NCBI GenBank assembly: GCA_902471875.1
Contig: CABRLN010000004.1
Span: 1-64,000 of the forward strand
Direction: 5' to 3'
Length of the DNA stretch: 64,000 bases
Origin: an uncultured Clostridium sp.
GTDB lineage: Bacteria > Bacillota > Clostridia > Oscillospirales > Acutalibacteraceae
The notes below the pieces were generated by a model, which ran no database searches, was not told the DNA's origin, and worked only from the letters and a program-made list of their open reading frames with translations. The position numbers were made by a program, and so were the translations under genes. Positions 16,469-24,279 of the stretch are shown in pieces. How positions within the stretch are numbered: the stretch's first letter is position 1; each line of letters starts with the position of its first letter.

Positions 16469-18046
16469 TTATTCTTCAATGTACTCTTCTATAGTTTCGG
16501 CGGTAGAAATTATTGTGCCGTCCGAGCTTACAATAGTTGCTCTGTCGTCTTTTTTTCTAGACCCAAAAATATTGTATTTGCCTGTGCTTTGTACTTTTGT
16601 TTTTGGCAACCATAGAGTAAAGCTGCAATATTCGTCAACAATGCTTTGCGCAGTAATGTCGCCACCATGCAAACGCATTATAGTTTTTACAATATACAAG
16701 CCAAGTCCCATACCGTTTTTGTCCTGACTGCGTGACTTGTCGGTTTTATAAAATCTTTCAAATATATGCACAAGCTCCTCAGGTTCAATACCATGACCAC
16801 TGTTTTTTATTTCAAGCATGGTCCTGTCTGAAAGGTCAGTTAACGTAACCCTTATGTATCCTCCAACATCTACAAACTTAACTGCGTTTTCAAACAGATT
16901 ATATACTACCTGATGTATAAGATCAGGATCACCGTCAACCTTAACAGCAGAACCGCAGGACTCAAGCCCTTGAATATCAATGTGACGTTCCTCTATTTTT
17001 TGTTCAAAGGTTAGTAGGGTAGAAATAACAACTTCAGACAAATTGAAGCTTTGTTTTTTTAAGTGAAGCTCGCCGTTGTCGATTCGTGACAACGAAAGCA
17101 TGGAGGCAACAAGACGAGAAAGTCTTTTTACTTCTGTTGATACTACACGTAAATATTGCTTTTGTTTGTTAGGCGGAATTGTACCATCTAAAATTCCGTC
17201 AATAAAGCCTGCAATAGTTGTCATTGGAGTTTTTAATTCGTGAGAAACATTGGCTATAAAGTTTCTTCTGGTTGTTTCTGACGCAGCCAGTGAGTCTGCC
17301 ATTTCGTTAAAGGTTTTTGCCAAAGTACCAATTTCATTGTTAGAGGTTACCGGTACACGTACTGAGAAATCATCGTTAGCCAGCTTTTTTGCAGCAACTG
17401 ACATTTGCCTAAGCGGTTTTATCATTTTATAAGAAAAAAACCATATAATACATGCTACAATGGCAAATGTCGCAATGGCAGCATAGAAAAATATTTTTGT
17501 TATTTCACCTGTAAAGGTTGAAAATGATAGGGTATCACTGGCGGCAAATACCATACCGATTATTTCAGAATCAGAGCCATTTTGTGAAATAATTGGTACT
17601 GCTGCTACGTAGTGAGGAGAATCGTAAATTCCTCCCAGGCTGCTTTTTACAAATATACTGTTAAGTTTAACCTGTTGACATATTTTTTCAGGAACACTTT
17701 TGTTAATGTGAACACAACTGCTTTTATCACTGCATATAAGAGTTTTACCATAATTATCAGTTATAAAAATATCTGCGTTAATACTTGATGAAATGGTTTC
17801 GATAACACTTGAAAGCCAGCTTATTTCTGAATTTCCAATATAAACATTATTATTTACCTCTACAGTTTTTTCAGATACCAATTCTGAAACCTGATTGGCA
17901 TTTTCTATAAGTAGGTCTTTTTTTTCACTGTCTGAATACCTTGCAACAAAAAACACAAGCATTGTGCCAAGTATTATAAAACTGACAAGCACAATTATAA
18001 GACTTATTGTAAGGTATTGGGCAAACAGACTTTTTTTACCTGTCAC
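16469..18046 (-). CDS. Two-component sensor histidine kinase
   Basis: Senses an envelope signal and phosphorylates the regulator encoded upstream. The protein has two membrane spans (about residues 11-34 and 185-205) around an extracellular sensor of about 150 residues, then HAMP, the HisKA box with the phosphate-accepting histidine in NVSHELKTP, and an ATPase domain with NLFENAVKF, NSGHGI and GMGLGLYIV. The C-terminal 40 residues extend past the ATPase domain. GTG 18046 is preferred because AAGGGG lies seven bases before it; ATG 18052 is only one base from that site. It lies 114 bases after the regulator and 12 before htrA. Confidence 0.93.
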   Translation of the reverse strand: MTGKKSLFAQYLTISLIIVLVSFIILGTMLVFFVARYSDSEKKDLLIENANQVSELVSEKTVEVNNNVYIGNSEISWLSSVIETISSSINADIFITDNYGKTLICSDKSSCVHINKSVPEKICQQVKLNSIFVKSSLGGIYDSPHYVAAVPIISQNGSDSEIIGMVFAASDTLSFSTFTGEITKIFFYAAIATFAIVACIIWFFSYKMIKPLRQMSVAAKKLANDDFSVRVPVTSNNEIGTLAKTFNEMADSLAASETTRRNFIANVSHELKTPMTTIAGFIDGILDGTIPPNKQKQYLRVVSTEVKRLSRLVASMLSLSRIDNGELHLKKQSFNLSEVVISTLLTFEQKIEERHIDIQGLESCGSAVKVDGDPDLIHQVVYNLFENAVKFVDVGGYIRVTLTDLSDRTMLEIKNSGHGIEPEELVHIFERFYKTDKSRSQDKNGMGLGLYIVKTIMRLHGGDITAQSIVDEYCSFTLWLPKTKVQSTGKYNIFGSRKKDDRATIVSSDGTIISTAETIEEYIEE

Positions 18047-18160
18047 AAACATTCCCCTTTTAATAATGTAAACATTACAATATAACTACAGCAAGGGCAT
18101 TCCTATAGTTTAAGGAACACCCAATATATTAAAAATTATATTTTATGTATTATTTAGTAT

Positions 18161-18853
18161 TTATTCCTTAACTTCAAACTTGTAACCAACGCCCCATACA
18201 GTTTTTAACTCCCATTGAGATGATACACCATCAATTTTCTCACGAAGTCTTTTTACATGAACATCAACTGTTCGTGAATCACCGTAGTAGTCAAAGCCCC
18301 ATACCTCGTCTAAAAGCTGATCTCTTGTGAACACACGGTTAGGATTGCTTGCCAAATGGTAAAGAAGTTCCATTTCTTTAGGTGGTGTGTCAATTTGCAC
18401 ACCGTCAACCTTAAGCTCATAATTTGTAAGGTTAATTGACAGCTTGTCCCATACAACCTCTTTAATATTTGGGGTTTCATTTGTGTTTGTGCGCCTTAAA
18501 ACCGCATGTATTCTGGCAATAACCTCTTTAGCTTCAAAAGGCTTAACAACATAATCATCTGCCCCTAACTCTAAACCAAGAATCTTATCAAAAACTTCGC
18601 CTTTTGCTGTAAGCATAATTACAGGTACTTGTGATGTTTTTCTTATTTCTCTGCATACCTGCCAGCCGTCAAGCTCAGGCAACATAATATCAAGCATAAC
18701 AAGGTCAGGTTTATCCTGTTCAAACAGTTTTAATGCTTGGGTGCCGTTGTAAGCAATAGCAGTGTCAAATCCGTCTTTTTCAATATATAGTCTTAAAAGC
18801 TCACAAATATTTGTATCATCATCTACAATTAAAATTTTTTTAGTTTTATTCAT
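18161..18853 (-). CDS. OmpR/PhoB-type response regulator
   Basis: DNA-binding regulator of 230 residues. The receiver domain has the acidic pocket VDDD, the phosphate-accepting D55 (MLDIMLPELDG) and the lysine of VKPF; the C-terminal winged helix contains RTVDVHVKRLREKI and ends GVGYKFE. AGGAGG precedes the ATG. It opens a probable operon with the kinase and HtrA. This layout resembles secretion-stress systems such as CssRS-HtrA of Bacillus, so the targets may include htrA itself; that is inferred from position. Confidence 0.95.
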   Translation of the reverse strand: MNKTKKILIVDDDTNICELLRLYIEKDGFDTAIAYNGTQALKLFEQDKPDLVMLDIMLPELDGWQVCREIRKTSQVPVIMLTAKGEVFDKILGLELGADDYVVKPFEAKEVIARIHAVLRRTNTNETPNIKEVVWDKLSINLTNYELKVDGVQIDTPPKEMELLYHLASNPNRVFTRDQLLDEVWGFDYYGDSRTVDVHVKRLREKIDGVSSQWELKTVWGVGYKFEVKE

Positions 18854-18889
18854 AATTTCCTCCTAAAATGCCACATCTTAATAAATATA

Positions 18890-18918
18890 ATTATACCACA
18901 ATAATTTTTATTTGTACA
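18890..18918 (-). promoter_or_regulatory. Probable promoter of the response regulator operon
   Basis: On the minus strand TGTACA (18918-18913) and TATAAT (18895-18890) are 17 bases apart. The -35 is only partly conserved. Confidence 0.45.
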
Positions 18919-19173
18919 TATTATACAGTAATTCACAGCTTAAATAATGAACAAACTAAGAATTAAAAAATAATAAAAGCTGAACATTGACATTTTTGGA
19001 AGAATTATGAAGATTAATGGGAGTGGTATATTATAATATATGGTATGCTTGTAAAATTATAAACATAATTTACATCTAAATGTTTTGCGAAAATATAATA
19101 TTTATCATTTTAAATATTATAATTACAAGTTTTTGGGATACTTTGTTTTTTAGTGGAAATTAATAAATAATAG

Positions 19174-19209
19174 GGCAAAATCTATCACTGTTTAGTAACA
19201 GATTTTGCC
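19174..19209 (-). terminator. Terminator of spoIIID
   Basis: Ten-base arms (19174-19183 and 19200-19209) pair perfectly just after the spoIIID stop, followed by a T-rich tail on the minus strand. The rest of the gap 18919-19173 is AT-rich with nothing recognised. Confidence 0.65.
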
Positions 19210-19218
19210 GAAATGTTA

Positions 19219-19467
19219 TTATAACCCCTTGTATTTTTTGCGTGTTGCCATACCGCCACGAATATGTCTTTGTGCTTTGTTTATTTCAAGCACCTCTTTA
19301 ACTTGACTGTACAATTGAGGATTTACATATTTTAATCTTTCGCTTACATCTTTATGTACTGTGCTTTTACTTACACCAAATTTTTTTGCTGCACTACGAA
19401 CGGTAGCCTTGCTTTCGATTATATATTGTCCAAGCTCAACGGCTCGTTCTTCTACAATGCCTTTCAT
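19219..19467 (-). CDS. spoIIID: Sporulation transcription factor SpoIIID
   Basis: Mother-cell regulator that modifies the sigma-E and sigma-K programmes during spore formation. The 82-residue protein matches the known one along its length: ERAVELGQYIIESKATVR, the helix-turn-helix AAKKFGVSKSTVHKDV, and the basic C-terminal helix ending RHIRGGMATRKKYKG. GGAGG precedes the start. Its presence is the best evidence that the organism sporulates. It stands alone here. Confidence 0.97.
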   Translation of the reverse strand: MKGIVEERAVELGQYIIESKATVRSAAKKFGVSKSTVHKDVSERLKYVNPQLYSQVKEVLEINKAQRHIRGGMATRKKYKGL

Positions 19468-19611
19468 AAAATACCTCCATATAAGAAAGATATTTTATGT
19501 ATATGCCAAAAATTCTTTTGATAGTACATTGATGTTGTGCAACATAAGGGTGATTGTTGGTACAGATTTGCTTTTTTCTTTACATATTAAAAAAAAAGAT
19601 GTACTATAAAC

Positions 19612-19789
19612 TAAGGAAACCTGAATAAATGATGACTAACAGCTTGGCATGCACCTTGCTTGCATAAATCTCATCATATTTTACAAAACTTCTTGACAGG
19701 CGACAGAATGCCTGCGGAATTTATGTTTCATCTGACGAAATTTCTGACTGCACAATATGTGCACTAGATTTAATCAATGTTTCCCTAAA
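19612..19789. mobile_element. MITE-like element with imperfect terminal inverted repeats
   Basis: The left end TAAGGAAACCTGAATAAAT (from 19612) and the reverse complement of the right end, TAGGGAAACATTGATTAAAT, match at about 16 of 20 positions with a one-base gap. TA dinucleotides flank both ends, as in elements moved by Tc1/IS630-type transposases. The 178-base interior has no open frame. It ends about 20 bases before the lipoprotein start codon. No transposase or second copy is in the window. Confidence 0.5.
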
Positions 19790-19809
19790 TTAAAACGGAG
19801 GATGTAATA

Positions 19810-20307
19810 ATGAAGAAAAAAATGTTAGCGGTATTTATGGTGTTTTGTTTTTGCATCTGCTTTGTTTCTATAACAGGCTGTAACAGCAGTGAATCAATAC
19901 AGCAAAGCAAATATACTTACAATAATGGCGAAATTGACATACAAACTCAGCAATATATAGAACAATTAATTGAAAACTGGGCAGCAGCCTATAAAACTCA
20001 TGATTTGATGTTGTATAATGACTGTGTAAGTGATAATCTGAAATACCGTGACAATTCTGAAAATAATGTTGAAGAAACAAAAAATTACTTTGATACCGTT
20101 ACTGATTGTACTATAACCCATATAGATTTTAAATCAGCTAAAAAAAGTGACAATAAGGTTTATAGCTTACCGGTGTCATATAATATAACATATAATGAAA
20201 AATTTAAGGAAGAAAATGGATTAAAAACGGGCGAAAACAATATAAATGTTATTATGATGATAAAAGAAAGCTCGGGAAGCAAATTTTATATAGTTGATAT
20301 ACAGTAA
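19810..20307 (+). CDS. Lipoprotein of unknown function
   Basis: A 165-residue protein with a lipoprotein signal: basic MKKK start, hydrophobic stretch and lipobox SITGC, with Cys24 as the lipid site. The mature part begins with a Ser/Gln-rich linker and continues as a domain of about 110 residues. The sequence QQYIEQLIENWAAAYKTHDLMLY followed by alternating strands resembles NTF2-like lipoproteins; this is a fold guess. CGGAGG precedes the ATG. It sits between a MITE-like element and a dispersed repeat, suggesting accessory DNA. Confidence 0.8.
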   Translation: MKKKMLAVFMVFCFCICFVSITGCNSSESIQQSKYTYNNGEIDIQTQQYIEQLIENWAAAYKTHDLMLYNDCVSDNLKYRDNSENNVEETKNYFDTVTDCTITHIDFKSAKKSDNKVYSLPVSYNITYNEKFKEENGLKTGENNINVIMMIKESSGSKFYIVDIQ

Positions 20308-20460
20308 GTAGTATTAAATACTGTTTGAACTATATAATAGGTTATCGATAAAAAATGTGTTCAGTATATCAATGCCAACGCAGTGTAGGGCAAATTTTGC
20401 CGATAAAATGTCATTGGTTTAAATGATGCTTATATAAGTAGTTGTATAAATGTAATTAAA
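20308..20460 (-). repeat. Dispersed intergenic repeat, copy A (inverted)
   Basis: Read on the plus strand, this stretch matches the reverse complement of copies B (28261-28445) and C (44680-44870). Shared blocks in order are TAAATAC (20315-20321), TTTGAAC (20324-20330), AATAGGTTATC (20336-20346) and CAATGCCAACGCAG (20370-20383); the span from the first to the last is about 65 bases, as in B and C. It begins right after the lipoprotein stop codon and ends at a terminator. Confidence 0.6.
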
Positions 20461-20488
20461 GCCTCAGTGAAATGTGAACTGAGGCTTT
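20458..20488. terminator. Bidirectional terminator between lipoprotein and thiN
   Basis: AAAGCCTCAGT (20458-20468) pairs with ACTGAGGCTTTT further on, with A and T runs at both ends, between convergent genes. Confidence 0.75.
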
Positions 20489-20497
20489 TGTGTATTG

Positions 20498-21127
20498 TTA
20501 TTCGCTTTGCAGGTTGTTTACCATTACAAGTACACCGCCGTCATGTGTTATTATAACCGAGCTTTCATCAGTTGCTATATTGCTTATACCAATAGGAAAG
20601 TCAGAGGTCATTTTAAGCTTTTCGGCCTTATACTTAAAACCATTTAAGGTTACCTCTGCATAGCTGCAACCGTATGGAAGAACAGAAACGGTTTGATTTT
20701 TACAGCTAAGGTTTATTTTATCTTCTGTGTAATAAATACTTGTAAAAGTGTCTTTGATAACAGCTTTGCAGTTTTGGCGATATAAATATTGTAATAATGC
20801 AAAGTGTGCGTACATGTGGTCAATCCTACCGCCTGTAGCAGCTAAAATTAAAAAATTGTTAAACCCCTTTGAAACAGCATATTTTGCACAGTAAACGCTG
20901 TCTGTATCGTCTTTTTCTACAGGTAGTTTAACAACAGACAATGTATTGTTTGCTTGCAATTTTGATGAATCAAAATCGCCAATAATTAAATTGGGTTTTA
21001 TATTTACGGTATTTGCTGTATTATAGCCGCCGTCTGCACAAATTATATAATCATTTGGTTTTATCTGACTTTTAATAAAATCAGCCTGATAATAAGGTGA
21101 TGCACAAATAATAACACATCGGTTCAC
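20498..21127 (-). CDS. thiN: Thiamine diphosphokinase
   Basis: Makes thiamine diphosphate from thiamine and ATP. Family motifs are ADGGYN, GDFDS, EKDDTDS and TGGRIDH. I place the start at GTG 21127, giving a four-base GTGA overlap with rsgA and AAGGAG at 21139-21144 upstream; the longer reading from GTG 21139 would overlap that ribosome site. About 209 residues, normal for the family. In many Bacillota the order is rsgA-rpe-thiN; here rpe is absent from between them. Confidence 0.94.
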   Translation of the reverse strand: MNRCVIICASPYYQADFIKSQIKPNDYIICADGGYNTANTVNIKPNLIIGDFDSSKLQANNTLSVVKLPVEKDDTDSVYCAKYAVSKGFNNFLILAATGGRIDHMYAHFALLQYLYRQNCKAVIKDTFTSIYYTEDKINLSCKNQTVSVLPYGCSYAEVTLNGFKYKAEKLKMTSDFPIGISNIATDESSVIITHDGGVLVMVNNLQSE

Positions 21128-22008
21128 TTTTTTTGCCACTCCTTTATATCCTTTACCTCGTTATACATTTCAACATAGCTGTTATGGCGTGACTTGTTAA
21201 TGCTTCCGTCCTTAACAGCCAGCAGTACTGCACAGCCCTTTTCGCAAATATGAGCACAAGAGTTAAATTTGCAGCAGGTAAGGTAATTTTCAAATTCAGG
21301 AAAGCAATTGGCTAAATCGTCTTTATTTATTAATTCATAGCGTTCAAGGTCAACTGTTGAAAACCCGGGGGTGTCTGCCACATAACCTCTGTCTGTTTTA
21401 TACAGCTCTACACTTCTTGTTGTATGTCTGCCTCTTCCAAGTTTTTTGCTTATATCGCCTGTTTCTATGTTGAATTCAGGAAAAAGGCAGTTAAGCAGCG
21501 AAGATTTTCCTACACCTGAATTACCGGTAAAGGCAACAATACTGTCTTTCAATAATTCTTTGATTGTTTCTGAACCCTCGCCGGTTACCGATGAAAAAGA
21601 AATGGTTTTTATACCTGAATTTTTATAAATTTCCTGAAGCTCATTTGCCGACTGTAAATCAACCTTAGAAAAAACTATTACAGGTTCAATGCCCTTATTT
21701 ATAGCAGTAGCTGTCATTTTATCAATAATAAAAAGGTTTGGTGAAGGCTGACAAACTGATGATACTATAACAATTTTGTCAATGTTAGCAATAGCAGGTC
21801 TTATAATTTTATTTTTTCGTGGTAATATTTTTTCAATAGCACCATAGCCGTCTTTAGGAATATTTATCTCTACATGGTCACCTACAACAGGCGAAAGTCC
21901 TTTTTTTCTAAAGACTCCTCTTGCTTTACATTCAATTATGCAGTTATTGGCTTCAACATAATAAAATCCACCAATCAGCTTTACTACAAGTCCTTCAACA
22001 TTTGACAT
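21124..22008 (-). CDS. rsgA: Ribosome small-subunit GTPase RsgA
   Basis: Circularly permuted GTPase that helps final maturation of the 30S subunit. It has an N-terminal OB-fold, then G4 (FSKVDL) ahead of G1 (GNSGVGKSSLLN) and G3 (DTPGF), and a C-terminal zinc knuckle with CC, HIC and GC residues. ATG 22008 is preferred because AAGGTGG lies eight bases upstream; GTG 22020 lies inside that site. About 294 residues. Overlaps thiN by four bases. Confidence 0.96.
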   Translation of the reverse strand: MSNVEGLVVKLIGGFYYVEANNCIIECKARGVFRKKGLSPVVGDHVEINIPKDGYGAIEKILPRKNKIIRPAIANIDKIVIVSSVCQPSPNLFIIDKMTATAINKGIEPVIVFSKVDLQSANELQEIYKNSGIKTISFSSVTGEGSETIKELLKDSIVAFTGNSGVGKSSLLNCLFPEFNIETGDISKKLGRGRHTTRSVELYKTDRGYVADTPGFSTVDLERYELINKDDLANCFPEFENYLTCCKFNSCAHICEKGCAVLLAVKDGSINKSRHNSYVEMYNEVKDIKEWQKK

Positions 22009-22512
22009 TAAATAAACCACCTTTTTTAATATACTTATATTTTAACATATTATTCCACAAAGTACAAAGACAAAATAATAATTTGTTTACATAAAAAGGT
22101 ATAACAAAGTATTTTATTTATTGGTTAATATAATAAATTATTATAGAATGTAAAAATATATTAAATTAAATGATTGTTGAACAGTAATAGCAAAGTATAT
22201 TGCAAACAAAACGCATATAGTATTTTACATAATGATAACTCTATGTAATAATTAATAAGTATATAGTTTAATTTATTAATTAGAGCATACCTGAAAACAG
22301 AAAAATGACTGAATATTTTGTTATTGAGAGGTGAGTTGGAGTAAAATAGCACAGAAATACCAACGTGTTTCAAGCATTTTTTGCAATGAAATCACTTGCA
22401 TTAGTAGAAGTAGACAGTTATTTGAGTTTTTAGATAGCCCTCAGAAATATTTTTTTAATTTTGTGTCACACAGACGAATATTGGTTGTCTAATTAAATAG
22501 GAGGTAAAAACT
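22009..22512. other. Long AT-rich intergenic region
   Basis: About 500 bases between divergent rsgA and the sigma-factor gene. I see no convincing gene, terminator or repeat in it. It must hold the promoters of both flanking genes, but no clear -35/-10 pair stands out, which would fit an ECF-type promoter before the sigma gene. Confidence 0.5.
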
Positions 22513-23364
22513 ATGGATAAAATAACAAACAAAGAATTATTAATTTTAATTGACAAAGCAACAGCAGGCAACAAAAAATCACTTGAAACAATTATTTTCA
22601 GTGTACAGGATTTAGTGTTTAATCTTTCTTTAAGGATGTTAGGTACTTTTTCAGACGCAGAAGATGCTACGCAAGATATTTTGCTGAAAATAATAACCCA
22701 TTTATCATCCTTTAAAAAAGAAAGTTCATTTTCTACGTGGGTGTATAGTATTGCTTTGAATCATTTAAAAAATTATAAAAAGCATATGTTTGCACATTAC
22801 CCTTTAAGCTTTGAATTTTACGAAAATGATATAAAAAACGGACAGGTTGAAGATGTACCGGATTTGACACAAAATGTAGAAAGAGATATTTTAGCAGAGG
22901 AATTAAAAATGTCTTGTACAAACGTAATGTTGCAATGTCTGGATACCGAAAGCAGATGTATTTTTATATTGGGAACAATGTTTAATATTGACAGCCGCAT
23001 AGCAGGTGAAGTATTGGGTATAACACCTGAAACATATAGACAGAGGCTTTCAAGGATTCGTAAAAAAATGGCATCATTTTTATATGAATACTGCGGTGAA
23101 TATGGTTGTGGAAACTGTAAGTGCAGTAACAGAATAAATTATGCTATTAAAAATCACAGAATAAATCCTGCACATTTGGATTTTACTGCTGCTACTGAAA
23201 TACCAAGGCAAACTATGCTTGATGTAAAAAATGCTATGGAAGATATTGATGACTTATCGCAGGAATTCTCTTTTTGCAAAGCCTATAAGTCGCCTGAGAG
23301 TTTGAAACAATTTATAAAAGAATTTTTAGATTCAGGAATGCTTTCTATTGTAAAAAATAATTGA
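22513..23364 (+). CDS. ECF-type RNA polymerase sigma factor with Cys-rich C-terminal extension
   Basis: A 283-residue alternative sigma factor. Region 2 spans about residues 28-95 (DAEDATQDILLKIITHLSSFKKESSFSTWVYSIALN) and region 4 about 135-190 (ILGTMFNIDSRIAGEVLGITPETYRQRLSRIRKKM). An extra 90 residues follow, beginning with YGCGNCKCSNRINYAI, a cluster of cysteines seen in some ECF families whose tail replaces an anti-sigma factor. No anti-sigma gene is adjacent, supporting such self-contained control; whether the cysteines bind metal is inferred. GGAGG precedes the start. The DUF2461 gene follows directly. Confidence 0.88.
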   Translation: MDKITNKELLILIDKATAGNKKSLETIIFSVQDLVFNLSLRMLGTFSDAEDATQDILLKIITHLSSFKKESSFSTWVYSIALNHLKNYKKHMFAHYPLSFEFYENDIKNGQVEDVPDLTQNVERDILAEELKMSCTNVMLQCLDTESRCIFILGTMFNIDSRIAGEVLGITPETYRQRLSRIRKKMASFLYEYCGEYGCGNCKCSNRINYAIKNHRINPAHLDFTAATEIPRQTMLDVKNAMEDIDDLSQEFSFCKAYKSPESLKQFIKEFLDSGMLSIVKNN

Positions 23365-23382
23365 ATGGAGATTTTAAAAAAT

Positions 23383-24066
23383 ATGAACACACAGATTATA
23401 TTAAAATATTTATCAGAATTAAGTTATAATAACAATCGCGAATGGTATCATGACCATAAGAATGATTATAAAAATGCTAATATGCAGTTTGAAGCATTAT
23501 TACAGGAATTAATTTTGAAAATAGGAAAATTTGACAAAAGCATTTTGAATAATATTCCTAAGGAACTTACATTTAAACTTGTGCGAGATACACGTTTTAG
23601 TCATGATAAATCACCCTATAATCCTGCTTTTAGGGCACATATTTCATCTAAAGGAAAATTACCGATTCCGGTTGGTTACTATATTATGATTAAGCCTGAC
23701 AATCAATCTTTTTTAGGCGGCGGTTTATTCGCAGATATGTTTAAGGATGCAACAACGATGGTAAGAGATTATATTTCTGCAAATTCTGACGAATGGGATA
23801 AAATTATTCATGCTGAAAATTTTCAGAAATACTTTACAATACAGGGGACGACGTTAAAGAACGTTCCTCGTGGGTATGATAAAGAAAGTCCGCAGGCTGA
23901 GTTTTTGAAATTTAAAAGTTGGTATTTGGAATATCCGATAAAAGATGAAGAATTGCAAAATTCAGAAAATTTTTTAGACCAAGCGGTAAAAATTTTTGAA
24001 GCTATGAAGCCCTTTAATGATTACTTAAATAAAGCTCTTGTTGATTTTAAAATGCCTCAACGATGA
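23383..24066 (+). CDS. DUF2461 (TIGR02453) family protein
   Basis: A 227-residue conserved protein of unknown biochemical role. The family signatures NNREWYHDHKNDY near the N-terminus and RDTRFSHDKSPYNPAFRAHI in the middle are clear, with GGLFADM later. The start at 23383 uses TGGAG at 23366-23370; an earlier ATG at 23365, directly after the sigma-factor stop, has no ribosome site. The tight spacing to the sigma gene implies one transcript. Confidence 0.85.
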   Translation: MNTQIILKYLSELSYNNNREWYHDHKNDYKNANMQFEALLQELILKIGKFDKSILNNIPKELTFKLVRDTRFSHDKSPYNPAFRAHISSKGKLPIPVGYYIMIKPDNQSFLGGGLFADMFKDATTMVRDYISANSDEWDKIIHAENFQKYFTIQGTTLKNVPRGYDKESPQAEFLKFKSWYLEYPIKDEELQNSENFLDQAVKIFEAMKPFNDYLNKALVDFKMPQR

Positions 24067-24213
24067 TGAATATGATGATTATAGAAAGATGAAAAATTAA
24101 AAAATATTCCTAAAATAAAAATGACATATTATCAATGGTATAATTTAATTTAGTTAAGGATTATTTTTTCTAATACTCTTATTATATCAAAATAATGAAT
24201 GGCAATCTTTTAT

Positions 24214-24242
24214 TTTACAAATTTCTATTGATGGGTTATAAT
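24214..24242 (+). promoter_or_regulatory. Promoter of the phosphohexomutase gene
   Basis: TTTACA at 24214-24219 and TATAAT at 24237-24242 are 17 bases apart. Confidence 0.6.
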
Positions 24243-24279
24243 AACCATATATAAGACATAGAAAGGATTGTCAGAAATT

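Noticed and set aside
19532..19545. ATGTTG-TG-CAACAT palindrome upstream of spoIIID as an operator
   Set aside because: Short dyads are frequent in AT-rich DNA and no regulator is implied; a sigma-E promoter for spoIIID could not be placed with confidence either.
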